A stretch of DNA of 64,000 bases from Neisseria mucosa (GCF_013267835.1 NZ_CP053939.1:2160758-2224757); one strand, 5' to 3'. Shown: positions 28,312 through 38,285, counted from the first letter of the stretch. The notes: a model not told the origin generated them from the sequence alone. Translations and numbers: made by a program.

Positions 28312-28785
28312 TTATTGTGCGTCGTGCTCAAACAGGCGTTTGCGTGCCAAAGCTTCAAACTCTGTGCCTGCTTTGCCGTAGTTGGCAAACGGATGAATGG
28401 CGATGCCGCCGCGCGGTGTGAATTCGCCGAATACTTCGATGTATTTCGGATCCATCAGGGCGATGAGGTCTTTCATGATGATGTTGACGCAGTCTTCATG
28501 GAAGTCGCCGTGGTTGCGGAAGCTGAAGAGATAGAGTTTCAGTGATTTGCTTTCCACCATTTTGATATGGGGGATGTAGCGGATGTAGATGGTGGCAAAG
28601 TCGGGCTGGCCGGTCATCGGGCAGAGGCTGGTGAACTCGGGGCAGACGAATTTGACGAAATAGTCGTTGTCGGGGTGTTTGTTGTCGAACGCTTCCAAAA
28701 TTTCAGGCGCGTATTCGCTCGGGTATTGGGTTTTCTGGTTGCCCAAAAGGGAGATGCCTTGCAGCTCTTCGTTGTTGCGGGACAT
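28312..28785 (-). CDS. queF: NADPH-dependent 7-cyano-7-deazaguanine reductase
   Basis: Reduces preQ0 to preQ1 in queuosine synthesis. The 157-aa protein is the short, unimodular type: catalytic Cys in [18 protein letters not shown] (about residues 55-72), [24 protein letters not shown] with substrate-binding Glu and His, and [12 protein letters not shown] near the C terminus. A DUS (28297-28306) lies just past the stop. The precursor transporter gene follows. The 195-base gap to the next gene at 28981 holds two DUS copies and no gene. Confidence 0.95.
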   Translation of the reverse strand: MSRNNEELQGISLLGNQKTQYPSEYAPEILEAFDNKHPDNDYFVKFVCPEFTSLCPMTGQPDFATIYIRYIPHIKMVESKSLKLYLFSFRNHGDFHEDCVNIIMKDLIALMDPKYIEVFGEFTPRGGIAIHPFANYGKAGTEFEALARKRLFEHDAQ

Positions 28786-28980
28786 GAGGTTTCCTTAGTT
28801 TTTTAATGTGGGAGGTTTTCGAACCACGGGGTGCGGATTGTAATATAAATTGCATGGCTTGTGCGGATTTTATAACGATGAATCAGCAGGATAGCTTTCA
28901 GACGGCCTGTTTTGTATTTTATGAAACCTGTTTTCCGCTTTACAATAGCAGCCAATCAACAGGCCGTCTGAAAGTTTCGT

Positions 28981-30063
28981 ATGTCTTTATCCCAACCCAA
29001 ACGCATCCTGATCATCAAATTGCGCCATCATGGCGATGTGCTTTTAAGCACGCCGGTGGTCGATGCGCTGAAAACCCGTTTCCCCGATTGCGAAATCGAT
29101 ATGCTGGTGTATGCCGGTACGGAGCAGCTGATTGCCGATAATCCGCAGATTGCGCAGATTTTTACCATTGATCGAAATTGGAAGAAGCTGGGCGTATTCA
29201 AGCAGTTGGCGTGTGAGAAAAACCTTTTTTCAAAGCTGAAGGCACGCGATTACGACTGGGCTTTCAATCTGTCCGACCAATGGCGCGCGGCAATAATCGC
29301 CAAACTGTGCGCCCGTTGCAGCGTGGGTTTGGACTGCATCAAGCGTGACGGTTTCTGGTGGCGTTTCTGTCATGATTTTATCAACCATGAGCTGGATCCC
29401 AGCCATCATATCGTTGAAAACCAGTTGAATATCCTCGCGCCGCTTATCCAGCCGGAAGACGTGGCCGATGCGAAGGTACGCCTTTGGGTGGCACAAGATG
29501 CAAGGGAAAGCATGCGGCAGAAATTGCGTGCTCAGGGTTGGAACGGCGAAGATTATGTGTTGATGCACCCGGGTGCGCGTTGGCATTTCAAATGTTGGGA
29601 AGACGGCAAAAACGCCGCCATCGTACAGCTTCTGCTCAACAGCGGGCAAAATGTCGTATTGACCGCTTCCCCCGACAATGTCGAGCAATACATGCTTCAG
29701 GAAATTATAGGCCGTCTGAATATTCCTGAAGGCGGAAAAATTTGGGTGTTGTCCGGATGCTTGAGCCTGCGTGAATTGGCGGCGGCCATTGAGGGCGCCA
29801 AACTGTTTATCGGTGTCGATTCCGCACCGATGCACATCGCCGCCGCTTTGGATAAACCGCAAATCGCTTTGTTTGGGGCGTCATGGGTGGACAAATGGCG
29901 TCCGTATTCCGAACAGGCTGAGGTTATTTATGCCGGCGATTATGCCGAATTGCCCAACCCCGACAGCATCGATACCAACGATCCGACCCGTTTGTTGAAA
30001 GCGATTCCGTTACAGGATGTGTGGGATAAAATTTCGGCCAAATTGGAGGCATTGGAGGCTTAA
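28981..30063 (+). CDS. rfaQ: WaaQ/RfaQ-type lipopolysaccharide heptosyltransferase
   Basis: A 360-aa GT9-family glycosyltransferase. N terminus RILIIKLRHHGDVLLSTPVV and DMLVYAGTEQLIADNPQI match WaaQ (heptosyltransferase III) more closely than WaaC/WaaF; the C-terminal GT-B domain has FIGVDSAPMHIAAALDKPQIALFGAS. It acts on lipooligosaccharide inner core at the cytoplasmic membrane. The neisserial inner core is usually described with two heptoses, so the actual acceptor is uncertain. A DUS (28963-28972) sits 8 bases before the start and another inside the gene (29711-29720). Confidence 0.85.
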   Translation: MSLSQPKRILIIKLRHHGDVLLSTPVVDALKTRFPDCEIDMLVYAGTEQLIADNPQIAQIFTIDRNWKKLGVFKQLACEKNLFSKLKARDYDWAFNLSDQWRAAIIAKLCARCSVGLDCIKRDGFWWRFCHDFINHELDPSHHIVENQLNILAPLIQPEDVADAKVRLWVAQDARESMRQKLRAQGWNGEDYVLMHPGARWHFKCWEDGKNAAIVQLLLNSGQNVVLTASPDNVEQYMLQEIIGRLNIPEGGKIWVLSGCLSLRELAAAIEGAKLFIGVDSAPMHIAAALDKPQIALFGASWVDKWRPYSEQAEVIYAGDYAELPNPDSIDTNDPTRLLKAIPLQDVWDKISAKLEALEA

Positions 30064-30069
30064 AACTGT

Positions 30070-31053
30070 TTACCACGATCCGTTAAACGTTTTAGCTTTG
30101 CGCCAAAATGCCCATTTGGAACGGCGGCCGATTTCCAGCGTGCCGCCGTTTTCGCCGTCTGTGGCAATGCATACGGCTTTCAGACGGCCTGAATCAAGAG
30201 CGTCCCATAAAGGCACAAACCAACGGGTTTCCCAGCTTTCCAAAATATCTTTGTATGCCCAAACATCGCCTGTCTGTAAGGTGGAAACCAAGTCGTCCAA
30301 AAAGATAAGGCCGTCTGAAACCGTGTTGCCTGTTTCTTGAACCATCTCAAACCAAGCCTTCAAATCATATGGCGCATCGAGTTTGGGCGTATCCGAAAAA
30401 CGCGCCCATGCGCTGTCTGAAGCGACGATATCCGCAGACTGTGTGCCGCCGCTTGCATCGTTCCACAGCCACAAACCGTTGATTTCCGGCAATCCTTGTT
30501 GTTCACGCGCTTGGTTAATTGGATGCGTGTGGAGAAACATTTGGATTTCCGTCTGCATGGCCAACCAAAACACCGCATCTTTGCCGTGTGCCTGACCGTC
30601 CATTTCCGGCTGCCCGCACACATCCAAAACACATTCCGCGCCCCAATCTTCTATTGTCGGCATACTGAGCAGCCACATGCTTTCGCAAAGCGGCTCGAAT
30701 TGCCAATCTTTATCTTGATAAAACGCCGACAAATCCGCACATAACCGTTGCGCCTCTTCTTTTTGGATGCCGATAAACTCGCCGCTGATAATGTTGACAT
30801 GGTGCATGCCCATCTGTTGCCAAACCGGAGAGGCAAAAGCGGCTGTGCGTTTTTGGCTTGTGTGGCGTAAACGTTGCACTTGGGCAATGAGGCTGCCGCC
30901 CCACAAATGGCGTCCGTAAAATTCAGACGGCCTGAGTGTTTCTTTGCGTAATGTGCCGTAACGCAAAAGACGGTTAAAAGTAGGTAAGGCAAGCTCAGGG
31001 ACGGATTCGTCGGCAAAGCGGTTGAGCGAGGGAAGGGCGAGGGTCAGCTTCAT
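30070..31053 (-). CDS. Conserved protein of unknown function (COG4255/RpfE-like)
   Basis: A 327-aa cytoplasmic protein with no signal peptide or membrane segments. Visible features are a basic MKLTLALPSLNRF N terminus, HHVNIISGEFIGIQKEEAQRL in the middle, MFLHTHPINQAREQQGLPEINGLWLWNDA, and a C-terminal FWRKAKTFNGSW. It resembles beta/gamma-proteobacterial proteins sometimes labelled RpfE or phosphoglycerate-mutase-like; I see no mutase active-site motif, so no function is assigned. Three DUS copies lie within it (30179, 30310, 30922). Convergent with the glycosyltransferase gene, 6 bases apart and without a terminator hairpin between. Confidence 0.7.
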   Translation of the reverse strand: MKLTLALPSLNRFADESVPELALPTFNRLLRYGTLRKETLRPSEFYGRHLWGGSLIAQVQRLRHTSQKRTAAFASPVWQQMGMHHVNIISGEFIGIQKEEAQRLCADLSAFYQDKDWQFEPLCESMWLLSMPTIEDWGAECVLDVCGQPEMDGQAHGKDAVFWLAMQTEIQMFLHTHPINQAREQQGLPEINGLWLWNDASGGTQSADIVASDSAWARFSDTPKLDAPYDLKAWFEMVQETGNTVSDGLIFLDDLVSTLQTGDVWAYKDILESWETRWFVPLWDALDSGRLKAVCIATDGENGGTLEIGRRSKWAFWRKAKTFNGSW

Positions 31054-31152
31054 AAGCGCAAATAGATAGAAAAACCGTTATTTTACGCGACAAATGATGC
31101 GTTTCGGAACCTTGCCCTCACGTACTCAAAAAGGGCCGTTCAGACGGCCGGT

Positions 31153-31181
31153 TTGGAAAAAACGGGCTGTCATGCTAAAAT
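31153..31181 (+). promoter_or_regulatory. Probable promoter of the M23 peptidase gene
   Basis: TTGGAA, 17 bases, TAAAAT with a TGC extended -10 (31173-31175). It would give a leader of about 230 bases. The rest of 31054-31416 holds one DUS (31139-31148) and no gene. Confidence 0.5.
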
Positions 31182-31416
31182 GCGTGGCGTAAATTTCAGA
31201 AAAACAGGGTGTAAATCAACACAATAGCCCTGATAATAACGTCAATCTCAAACACGACCTCATTCATTCCGAATGAAAACCTGATTTTCAGATCGGAAAA
31301 AAGACTCAAAGTCCTTTATCCCCAAAACTGTTTAAACCAGCAGGCGGTCGCAGCAGGCCGGATGTGCCGGCATTCTGCAAACTTTAAAAAACAGACCGCC
31401 CCATTAAGGATAACGC

Positions 31417-32712
31417 GTGATTAAAAACAAATATTCCACTCGATTCAAAGCAACCCTCTTAGCGTTTCTGCTGCCGGCTTCGGGCATCATGACCGCATAC
31501 GCCATTACCGACCCTCAACCAGCACAGACCGATTTCAAAGTCGAGCGTATTTCCGAAGAGCTGCCTGCCGTTTATGTGGAAACCAATACCTATCAATCCA
31601 GCTATTGGGCGCAAGAAGCCGTCCAAGCCGGCGACTCTTTGGCAGACGTTTTGACGCGCATGGGTGTCAACCAAGAAGACATCAAGCAAATCATGGCGAA
31701 AAACAATGCCAACCTCGACATGAAAAACCTGCGGACCAACCAATCCGTCAACATCCGCATCGATTCTTCAGGCCAAGTGACCGATGTTCAATTCTTTACC
31801 GATGAAGAATTGGAACGCAATTTGGTGGCTTTGGAAAAAGTCAAAGGCAAATGGCGCATCTCCAATGCCGAAATCGACATGAAAACCATGCCGACCCTGC
31901 GCTCCGTGCAAATCCGCACTTCCGCCATCGGCGATATGCTCCGTGCCGAAATCCCTTCCGAAGTGTATATCCAGCTCAAAGAAATCTTTGCCGACTCGTT
32001 TAATATGAGCGATTTGAAAGAAGGCGATACCGTACGCCTTTTGTACAACAGTATGTATTTCCGCGGCCAACAAATGGCGGTTGGCGATATTTTGGCGGCT
32101 GAAGTGGTTAAAGACGGCAAAACTTATCAAGCCTATTATTACAGCCAAGGCAAAGGCGACGAAGAAAGCGGCAGCTACTACGATCAAAACGGTAAGTCCC
32201 TGCAACAAAAAGAAGGCTTTAATACCGAGCCTGTTGCATACACGCGCATTTCTTCTCCGTTCGGCTACCGTGTCCATCCGGTCCTGCATACCGTCCGTAT
32301 GCACACCGGTATCGACTATGCCGCTCCGACCGGTACGCCGATTAAGGCCGCTGCCGACGGCGAAGTGATTTTCAAAGGTTGGAAAGGTGGCTACGGTAAT
32401 ACCGTGATGATTCGCCATGCCAACGGCGTGGAAACCCTGTACGGCCACATGAGTGCGTTCAGCCCTGCCGACGGCAGAGTCCGCGCCGGCGAAGTGATTG
32501 GTTTTGTGGGTACAACCGGCCGTTCTACCGGTCCGCACCTGCACTACGAAGCACGCGTCAACGGCCAGCCGGTCAATCCGACTACCGTCGCCCTGCCGAC
32601 GCCGAAATTGACCCCGACCAATATGGCCGCGTTCCGCAAACAGCAAAAAGATGCCAGCACGATGTTGTCTACCATCCGCTCTTTGCCGGTTTCCGTAGCA
32701 CAGCTGGATTAA
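31417..32712 (+). CDS. M23 zinc metallopeptidase (peptidoglycan DD-endopeptidase type)
   Basis: A 431-aa envelope protein with an N-terminal hydrophobic signal/anchor (about residues 10-27) and a LysM-like/Csd3-type region (about 60-270). The C-terminal LytM/M23 domain has its Zn ligands in SPFGYRVHPVL, RMHTGIDYAAP (HxxxD) and GPHLHYEARVNG (HxH). Neisserial homologues (NMB0315, Ng1686) cleave peptidoglycan cross-links and affect pilus and cell-wall function; this protein matches that family in length and domains. It stands alone, ending at a DUS terminator. Confidence 0.9.
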   Translation: MIKNKYSTRFKATLLAFLLPASGIMTAYAITDPQPAQTDFKVERISEELPAVYVETNTYQSSYWAQEAVQAGDSLADVLTRMGVNQEDIKQIMAKNNANLDMKNLRTNQSVNIRIDSSGQVTDVQFFTDEELERNLVALEKVKGKWRISNAEIDMKTMPTLRSVQIRTSAIGDMLRAEIPSEVYIQLKEIFADSFNMSDLKEGDTVRLLYNSMYFRGQQMAVGDILAAEVVKDGKTYQAYYYSQGKGDEESGSYYDQNGKSLQQKEGFNTEPVAYTRISSPFGYRVHPVLHTVRMHTGIDYAAPTGTPIKAAADGEVIFKGWKGGYGNTVMIRHANGVETLYGHMSAFSPADGRVRAGEVIGFVGTTGRSTGPHLHYEARVNGQPVNPTTVALPTPKLTPTNMAAFRKQQKDASTMLSTIRSLPVSVAQLD

Positions 32713-32718
32713 TAAGAT

Positions 32719-32757
32719 AAAGGCCGTCTGAATAAGGTTTCTTTCAGACGGCCTTTC
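32719..32757 (+). terminator. DUS-pair terminator after the M23 gene
   Basis: Inverted DUS at 32723-32732 and 32743-32752, followed by CCTTTCC. Confidence 0.8.
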
Positions 32758-32807
32758 CTATTAAAATCGATACCCTCATCACGCCCACGTTTACTCAGAG
32801 AAAGCTT

Positions 32808-34028
32808 ATGTCTGCTTATCAGCCCATTATCCAATCCCTGCTTGATACCGACCTGTACAAATTCACCATGCTGCAAGTCGTGTTGCATCAATTCCCGCAA
32901 ACCCACAGCCTTTACGAATTCCGCTGCCGCAATAAAGAGATGGTGTATCCGCTGGCCGATATTCAAGAAGAATTGGAACGCGAACTCGATGCTCTGTGCC
33001 AGCTGCGCTTTACGCATGACGAACTCGACTACTTGCGCAGTCTGCGTTTTATCAAAAGCGACTTTGTCGATTATCTCGAACTTTTCCAACTCCAACGCCG
33101 CTTTGTCAAAGTCAGTCCCGACGATCAAGGCCGTCTGAACATCCGCATCGAAGGCCCGATGATACAGGCGATGTTCTTCGAGATTTTCATTCTCGCCATC
33201 GTCAACGAACTCTACTTCCGCCGCTTGGAAACGCCAGCCGTCATCGAAGAGGGTGAGCGCCGTCTGCAGGCCAAAGCGCAACAGCTGAAAGAAATCGCGG
33301 CCACTCAAAATCCGAATGATCCGCCGTTCCTGATTTCCGATTTCGGTACGCGCCGCCGCTACACCCTTGCATGGCAGGAACACGTTATCCGCACCTTGCT
33401 GGAAGCTGCGCCCGATATCGTACGCGGTACCAGCAATGTTTATCTGGCCAAAAAACTCGGCATCACACCCATCGGTACCATGGCGCACGAGTTCCTCCAA
33501 GCTTTCCAAGCCTTGGACGTACGTTTGCGCAATTTCCAAAAAGCCGCGCTGGAAAGCTGGGTACATGAATACCGCGGCGACCTCGGCATCGCCCTGACTG
33601 ATGTGGTCGGCATGGATGCCTTCTTGCGCGATTTCGACCTTTACTTCGCCAAACTCTTCGACGGCTTGCGCCATGACAGCGGCGATCCTTATGTTTGGGG
33701 CGACAAAGCCTACGAACATTACAAAAAACTCAAAATCGACAGTCGCACCAAAATGCTGACCTTTTCAGACGGCCTCGATATTGAACGTTCATGGGCGTTG
33801 CACCAATACTTCAAAGACCGTTTCAAAACCAGTTTCGGTATCGGTACCAACCTGACCAACGACTTGGGACACACGCCTTTGAACATTGTCTTGAAGCTCG
33901 TCGAGTGTAACGGCCAATCCGTCGCCAAGCTCTCCGACTCCCCGGGCAAAACCATGACCACCAACAACACCTTCCTCGCTTACCTGCGCCAAGTGTTTGA
34001 CGTACCGGAGCCGGAAGAGAAAGCCTAA
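32808..34028 (+). CDS. pncB: Nicotinate phosphoribosyltransferase
   Basis: Converts nicotinate plus PRPP to nicotinate mononucleotide in NAD salvage. The 406-aa protein has [20 protein letters not shown] at the N terminus, [32 protein letters not shown] (phosphoribosyl site) and GIGTNLTND near the C terminus, with the acceptor His in RHDSGDP. Length is usual. Two DUS copies are inside the gene (33130 and 33764). Convergent with mtgA. Confidence 0.96.
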   Translation: MSAYQPIIQSLLDTDLYKFTMLQVVLHQFPQTHSLYEFRCRNKEMVYPLADIQEELERELDALCQLRFTHDELDYLRSLRFIKSDFVDYLELFQLQRRFVKVSPDDQGRLNIRIEGPMIQAMFFEIFILAIVNELYFRRLETPAVIEEGERRLQAKAQQLKEIAATQNPNDPPFLISDFGTRRRYTLAWQEHVIRTLLEAAPDIVRGTSNVYLAKKLGITPIGTMAHEFLQAFQALDVRLRNFQKAALESWVHEYRGDLGIALTDVVGMDAFLRDFDLYFAKLFDGLRHDSGDPYVWGDKAYEHYKKLKIDSRTKMLTFSDGLDIERSWALHQYFKDRFKTSFGIGTNLTNDLGHTPLNIVLKLVECNGQSVAKLSDSPGKTMTTNNTFLAYLRQVFDVPEPEEKA

Positions 34029-34032
34029 AAAC

Positions 34033-34063
34033 AAAGGCCGTCTGAAATGTTCAGACGGCCTTT
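34033..34063. terminator. DUS-pair bidirectional terminator (pncB / mtgA)
   Basis: Inverted DUS at 34037-34046 and 34050-34059 with a 3-base loop between convergent genes. Confidence 0.85.
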
Positions 34064-34067
34064 TGAA

Positions 34068-34769
34068 TTAATCCATATCGCTTTCGGGCAATTCTGCCGA
34101 ACCCATGCGGCGCAGGATGATATTGGTTTTGTTGTGCATCCGTTTGCTCTTAGGGTGGTCTGCGTAAAACAGCGGAGCCGGAACGCGCGCCGTGAGTTTG
34201 GCGGCTTGTTGGCGGGTAAGGGCGGAGGCCGGTTTCTTATAGAAATACTGGGACGCCGCTTCCGCGCCGAATACGCCGTAGTGCCATTCGATTGAGTTTA
34301 AATACAGCTCAAAAATGCGGTCTTTGTCAGTAACGGCTTCCATCATCGCCGTAATCGCCGCTTCTTCGCCTTTGCGGATATAGCTGCGGCTTTCGTTGAG
34401 AAACAGGTTTTTTGCCAGCTGCTGGCTGATGGTCGAACCGCCGGCTTTGACTTCGCCGCTTTGCTTGTTGCGTTTCATGGCGTATTTGATGCCGTTCCAG
34501 TCAAAGCCGCTGTGTTCGGCAAAGTTGGCGTCTTCGGAAGCAATCAGGGCTTTTTTGAGGTTGACGGAAATTTGGTCGTACGGCACCCAGCGGTAGTCCA
34601 GCTCGACATCGCGCCCTTCGCTTGCAAACTGGCTCATGCGCATGGACATGAAGGCGGTTTTGCTGGGCGCGACGGCGCGGTAGGTAATAATGTTGCCGTA
34701 CACATAAGCGTTGAAGAAAATGAAGATACCGATGGGCAGGGCAATCAGCCATTTGATGATGCGGAACAT
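34068..34769 (-). CDS. mtgA: Monofunctional peptidoglycan glycosyltransferase
   Basis: GT51 enzyme polymerising lipid II glycan strands at the cytoplasmic membrane. The 233-aa protein has an N-terminal membrane helix (about residues 5-25) then the GT51 motifs: EDANFAEHSGFDW (catalytic Glu), GGSTISQQLAKNLFL, RKGEEAAITAMMEAVTDKDRIFELYLNSIEWHYGVFGAEAAS. ATG 34769 fits the family; an upstream in-frame start at 34829 lies inside aroE and is rejected. It follows aroE by 2 bases, so they form an operon. Confidence 0.95.
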   Translation of the reverse strand: MFRIIKWLIALPIGIFIFFNAYVYGNIITYRAVAPSKTAFMSMRMSQFASEGRDVELDYRWVPYDQISVNLKKALIASEDANFAEHSGFDWNGIKYAMKRNKQSGEVKAGGSTISQQLAKNLFLNESRSYIRKGEEAAITAMMEAVTDKDRIFELYLNSIEWHYGVFGAEAASQYFYKKPASALTRQQAAKLTARVPAPLFYADHPKSKRMHNKTNIILRRMGSAELPESDMD

Positions 34770-34771
34770 GG

Positions 34772-35581
34772 TTACAGGGCTTTCATGTATTCGATAACAG
34801 GGCGGATATCGGGCGTAAATCCGCGCCAAATATGGTAAGAAGCGGCAGCCTGACCGATCAGCATGCCAAGGCCGTCTGAAACTTCGGCCGCGCCGTTGCT
34901 TTGGGCAAAGTTCAAAAACGCCTGCGCCGCGTCGCCGTAAACCATATCGTAGGCAAGGCGGCAGCCGCGGAAAATTTCAGGATTGACGGCTGGAAGCTGA
35001 CCGCTCAAGCCGCCGGACGTGCCGTTGATGATGATATCGAAACCGCCGTTCAAATCCGCCATCGGGACGGCTTCAATGCCGAAAAGCTGCGCCAATTCCT
35101 CGGCTTTGGCGTGGGTACGGTTGGCAATGATGATACGGGCAGGGCGGTGTTCTTTCAACACCGGAATCACGCCGCGCACCGCGCCGCCCGCGCCCAAAAG
35201 CAAAATGGTTTTGCCTTCGATGGCAATGTTTTTGACCTGCGTGATGTCGTTGGCCAAGCCAATACCGTCGGTGTTGTCGCCGTGTATCCTGCCGTCTTCC
35301 AACCACACTAGCGTATTGACTGCACCGGCAGCCAACGCGCGTTCGGAATGCTCGTCCGCCAGCGCAAAAGCTTCCTGCTTGAACGGAACGGTTACATTCG
35401 CACCTTGCCCACCCTCGGCACGAAACGCTGCAACAGCTTCGGCAAAACCGCCGATTTTGGCACAAATGCGCTCATATTCGATGGCCGCGCCTTCCTGCAG
35501 CGCAAACTGCTGATGGATTTGCGGCGATTTACTGTGTGCAACAGGGTTGCCGAAAACGGCGTAACGCGGGGTATTGTTCAT
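34772..35581 (-). CDS. aroE: Shikimate dehydrogenase
   Basis: NADPH-dependent reduction of 3-dehydroshikimate in aromatic amino-acid synthesis; also one of the seven Neisseria MLST loci. The 269-aa product has [21 protein letters not shown] (substrate Ser pair), [10 protein letters not shown] (catalytic Lys), [12 protein letters not shown] and the nucleotide motif [19 protein letters not shown] 35581 matches the family start. One DUS is inside (34871-34880). First gene of the aroE-mtgA operon. Confidence 0.96.
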   Translation of the reverse strand: MNNTPRYAVFGNPVAHSKSPQIHQQFALQEGAAIEYERICAKIGGFAEAVAAFRAEGGQGANVTVPFKQEAFALADEHSERALAAGAVNTLVWLEDGRIHGDNTDGIGLANDITQVKNIAIEGKTILLLGAGGAVRGVIPVLKEHRPARIIIANRTHAKAEELAQLFGIEAVPMADLNGGFDIIINGTSGGLSGQLPAVNPEIFRGCRLAYDMVYGDAAQAFLNFAQSNGAAEVSDGLGMLIGQAAASYHIWRGFTPDIRPVIEYMKAL

Positions 35582-35660
35582 AAAACAGGTTCTGCGGAAA
35601 CAAAAGAAAAGAGTGCTTATTATAGCGGTCTTTATGTTAAGAAAGCGTAATGTAAAATTG

Positions 35661-35689
35661 TTGACAATCAAACAGTCTGAAACTATATT
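35661..35689 (+). promoter_or_regulatory. glnA promoter
   Basis: TTGACA, 17 bases, TATATT: near-consensus sigma-70 promoter 90 bases before the glnA ATG; a single DUS (35721-35730) lies in the leader. No NtrC/sigma-54 type GG-N10-GC element was noticed. Confidence 0.75.
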
Positions 35690-35779
35690 TCAGTGCGTAA
35701 AAACGGGCGCCCTGATGTATTTCAGACGGCCTTACCGTGATAGAATAACAAATTATACCCAATCCCTCAGGAGCTGAAG

Positions 35780-37198
35780 ATGTCCATCAAAGACGCTGTA
35801 AAACTGATTGAAGAAAGCGAAGCCCGCTTCGTAGATTTGCGCTTTACCGATACCAAAGGCAAGCAGCACCACTTTACCGTACCTGCCCGCATCGTCCTCG
35901 ACGATCCCGAAGAATGGTTTGAAAACGGTCAGGCGTTTGACGGTTCGTCCATCGGCGGCTGGAAAGGCATTCAGGCTTCCGATATGCAGTTGCGTCCCGA
36001 TGCATCTACAGCCTTCGTCGATCCTTTCTACGACGATACCACCGTTGTCTTTACCTGCGACGTTATCGACCCGGCTGACGGCCAAGGCTACGACCGCGAC
36101 CCACGCTCCATCGCCCGCCGCGCCGAAGCCTATTTGAAATCTTCCGGCATCGGCGACACCGCCTACTTCGGCCCTGAGCCTGAATTCTTCGTTTTTGACG
36201 GCGTAGAATTTGAAACCGACATGCACAAAACCCGTTACGAAATCACTTCCGAAAGCGGCGCATGGTCAAGCGGCCTGCATTTGGACGGTCAAAACACCGG
36301 CCACCGCCCGGCCGTCAAAGGCGGTTACGCCCCCGTCGCACCGATTGATTGCGGCCAAGACCTGCGTTCTGCCATGGTGAACATTTTGGAAGAACTTGGC
36401 ATCGAAGTGGAAGTGCACCACAGTGAAGTCGGTACCGGTAGCCAAATGGAAATCGGCACGCGCTTCGCCACCTTGGTCAAACGCGCCGACCAAACCCAAG
36501 ACATGAAATACGTGATTCAAAACGTTGCTCACAACTTCGGCAAAACCGCCACTTTCATGCCTAAACCCATCATGGGCGACAACGGCAGCGGTATGCACGT
36601 CCACCAATCCATCTGGAAAGACGGTCAAAACCTGTTCGCAGGCGACGGCTATGCCGGTTTGTCTGATACCGCCCTTTATTACATCGGCGGCATCATCAAA
36701 CACGCCAAAGCCCTGAACGCGATTACCAATCCGTCCACCAACTCCTACAAACGCCTCGTGCCGCACTTTGAAGCGCCGACCAAACTGGCCTACTCCGCCA
36801 AAAACCGTTCCGCTTCCATCCGCATTCCGTCTGTGAATAGCAGCAAGGCACGCCGCATTGAAGCGCGTTTCCCTGACCCGACCGCCAACCCATACTTGGC
36901 ATTTGCCGCTTTATTAATGGCCGGTTTGGACGGCATTCAAAACAAAATCCATCCGGGCGACCCTGCCGATAAAAACCTGTACGACCTGCCTCCGGAAGAA
37001 GATGCATTGGTGCCAACCGTTTGCGCCTCTTTGGAAGAAGCACTGGCCGCCCTCAAAGCCGACCACGAATTCCTCCTGCGCGGCGGTGTGTTCAGCAAAG
37101 ACTGGATCGACAGCTACATCGCCTTCAAAGAAGAAGACGTACGCCGCATCCGCATGGCGCCGCACCCGCTGGAATTTGAAATGTATTACAGCCTGTAA
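35780..37198 (+). CDS. glnA: Glutamine synthetase type I
   Basis: ATP-dependent glutamine formation from glutamate and ammonia; a dodecamer in the cytoplasm. The 472-aa protein has the GS signatures [12 protein letters not shown], the metal-binding [27 protein letters not shown] and [33 protein letters not shown] near residue 400 carries the Tyr that GlnE adenylylates in GSI-beta enzymes, so post-translational control is expected. LQEAGAE-type ribosome site: AGGAGC before the ATG. Ends at a DUS-pair terminator. Confidence 0.97.
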   Translation: MSIKDAVKLIEESEARFVDLRFTDTKGKQHHFTVPARIVLDDPEEWFENGQAFDGSSIGGWKGIQASDMQLRPDASTAFVDPFYDDTTVVFTCDVIDPADGQGYDRDPRSIARRAEAYLKSSGIGDTAYFGPEPEFFVFDGVEFETDMHKTRYEITSESGAWSSGLHLDGQNTGHRPAVKGGYAPVAPIDCGQDLRSAMVNILEELGIEVEVHHSEVGTGSQMEIGTRFATLVKRADQTQDMKYVIQNVAHNFGKTATFMPKPIMGDNGSGMHVHQSIWKDGQNLFAGDGYAGLSDTALYYIGGIIKHAKALNAITNPSTNSYKRLVPHFEAPTKLAYSAKNRSASIRIPSVNSSKARRIEARFPDPTANPYLAFAALLMAGLDGIQNKIHPGDPADKNLYDLPPEEDALVPTVCASLEEALAALKADHEFLLRGGVFSKDWIDSYIAFKEEDVRRIRMAPHPLEFEMYYSL

Positions 37199-37226
37199 AA
37201 CAGCTGAAACATTTTAAATAGGAAAT

Positions 37227-37270
37227 TAAAGGCCGTCTGAAACTGAATTTGAAGTTTCAGACGGCCTTTA
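37227..37270 (+). terminator. DUS-pair terminator after glnA
   Basis: Inverted DUS at 37232-37241 and 37256-37265. Confidence 0.8.
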
Positions 37271-37516
37271 GGCTTAAAATAGATAGGGCGATCGAATTGG
37301 GTATGATAGCGAGAAGCAATGAATCATGCCGTTGGAAAGCCTTTATGGAATCGGTTCTACGTGTTAAATTTCAGCATGACAGGCCTTTTATTAAAGATAT
37401 CTGCCATTACTTTGTAGTGAATCAGTCTTCAAGCTGAATCCGCAAGGTAAAGGCAGTACTTGGCGAGAGCTGAAAGAGTCTTTCGGTTCGGACAAAAAAC
37501 AGGAAGATTAAAGCCT
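37271..37516. other. Intergenic stretch with possible gene remnants
   Basis: Between the glnA terminator and the next DUS pair there is no gene I can support. Two short open stretches are visible: ATG 37303 to 37437 (about 44 codons, no recognisable family), and codons ending at TAA 37510 that read LNPQGKGSTWRELKESFG, protein-like but without a start. They may be the decayed remains of a lost gene. Confidence 0.35.
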
Positions 37517-37568
37517 CAGGCCGTCTGAAAGGGGATATTTAAGGATATTTTTGTTTTCAGACGGCGTG
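37517..37568. terminator. DUS-pair hairpin before the M50-like gene
   Basis: Inverted DUS at 37520-37529 and 37556-37565, with no intact gene upstream of it; possibly left from the lost gene. Confidence 0.55.
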
Positions 37569-37584
37569 TTTGATAAGGAAAAAC

Positions 37585-38235
37585 ATGTTTGCAAATTTTG
37601 ATTTAGGCGTATTTCTGCTGGCAGTATTGCCTGTGTTGTTGGCCATTACCGTGCGCGAAGTGGCACGCGGTTATACGGCGCGGTATTGGGGCGACCATAC
37701 CGGCGAGCAGCTTGGGCGTTTGACGCTCAATCCGCTGCCGCACATCGACCCTGTCGGTACGATTGTCGTGCCGCTGGTGTGTCTGATGATAGGCAGTTTT
37801 CTGTTCGGCTGGGCGCGTCCCATGCCCATCGATTCGCGTAATTTCCGCGATCCGCGCCGCGCGTGGCGTTGGGTGTCTATTTCAGGCCCGATTGCCAATC
37901 TGATTTTGGCGTTCTTTTGGGGTTTTGTGGTCGTACTTGCCGCGTATGTGCCTGAATCGTATCAAGCACCGTTGGCGCAGATGGCCGGTTACGGCGTGAT
38001 GGTGAACTCGATTTGGGTTGCATTCAGCCTGATTCCGATTTTGCCTTGGGACGGCGGTATTTTTATTGATACCTTCCTTAACGCCAAGCAGTCCATGCAG
38101 TTTCGTAAAATCGAGCCATACGGCACATGGATTATCCTGATCCTGTTGTTTACAGGCCTGCTGGCCAAACTGATTTGGCCGATTATCGACATGATTCAGA
38201 CCGCAGTGCAGATGGTTGTCATGTTGTTTATTTAA
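37585..38235 (+). CDS. Site-2-protease (M50) homologue lacking the zinc-binding histidines
   Basis: A 216-aa membrane protein with about five helices, clearly of the M50/YwhC-like family: GRLTLNPLPHIDPVGTI, FLFGWARPMPID and SGPIANLILAFF all match. The active-site HExxHG motif reads REVARG (residues about 24-29), with both His replaced by Arg (CGC codons). The distal LDG motif survives as PWDGG. Without the two His ligands the protein should not bind catalytic zinc and is probably an inactive pseudo-protease. ATG 37585 has AAGGAA upstream. Confidence 0.88.
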   Translation: MFANFDLGVFLLAVLPVLLAITVREVARGYTARYWGDHTGEQLGRLTLNPLPHIDPVGTIVVPLVCLMIGSFLFGWARPMPIDSRNFRDPRRAWRWVSISGPIANLILAFFWGFVVVLAAYVPESYQAPLAQMAGYGVMVNSIWVAFSLIPILPWDGGIFIDTFLNAKQSMQFRKIEPYGTWIILILLFTGLLAKLIWPIIDMIQTAVQMVVMLFI

Positions 38236-38249
38236 ATGTTCTGGCTGAA

Positions 38250-38285
38250 AAGGCCGTCTGAAACCCAGTTTCAGACGGCCTTTTC
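38250..38285 (+). terminator. DUS-pair terminator after the M50-like gene
   Basis: Inverted DUS at 38253-38262 and 38270-38279 followed by CCTTTTC. Confidence 0.82.

Noticed and set aside
37249..37437. 62-codon gene
   Set aside because: It begins at a TTG inside the glnA terminator hairpin, lacks a ribosome site and has no recognisable family; kept only as possible remnant.
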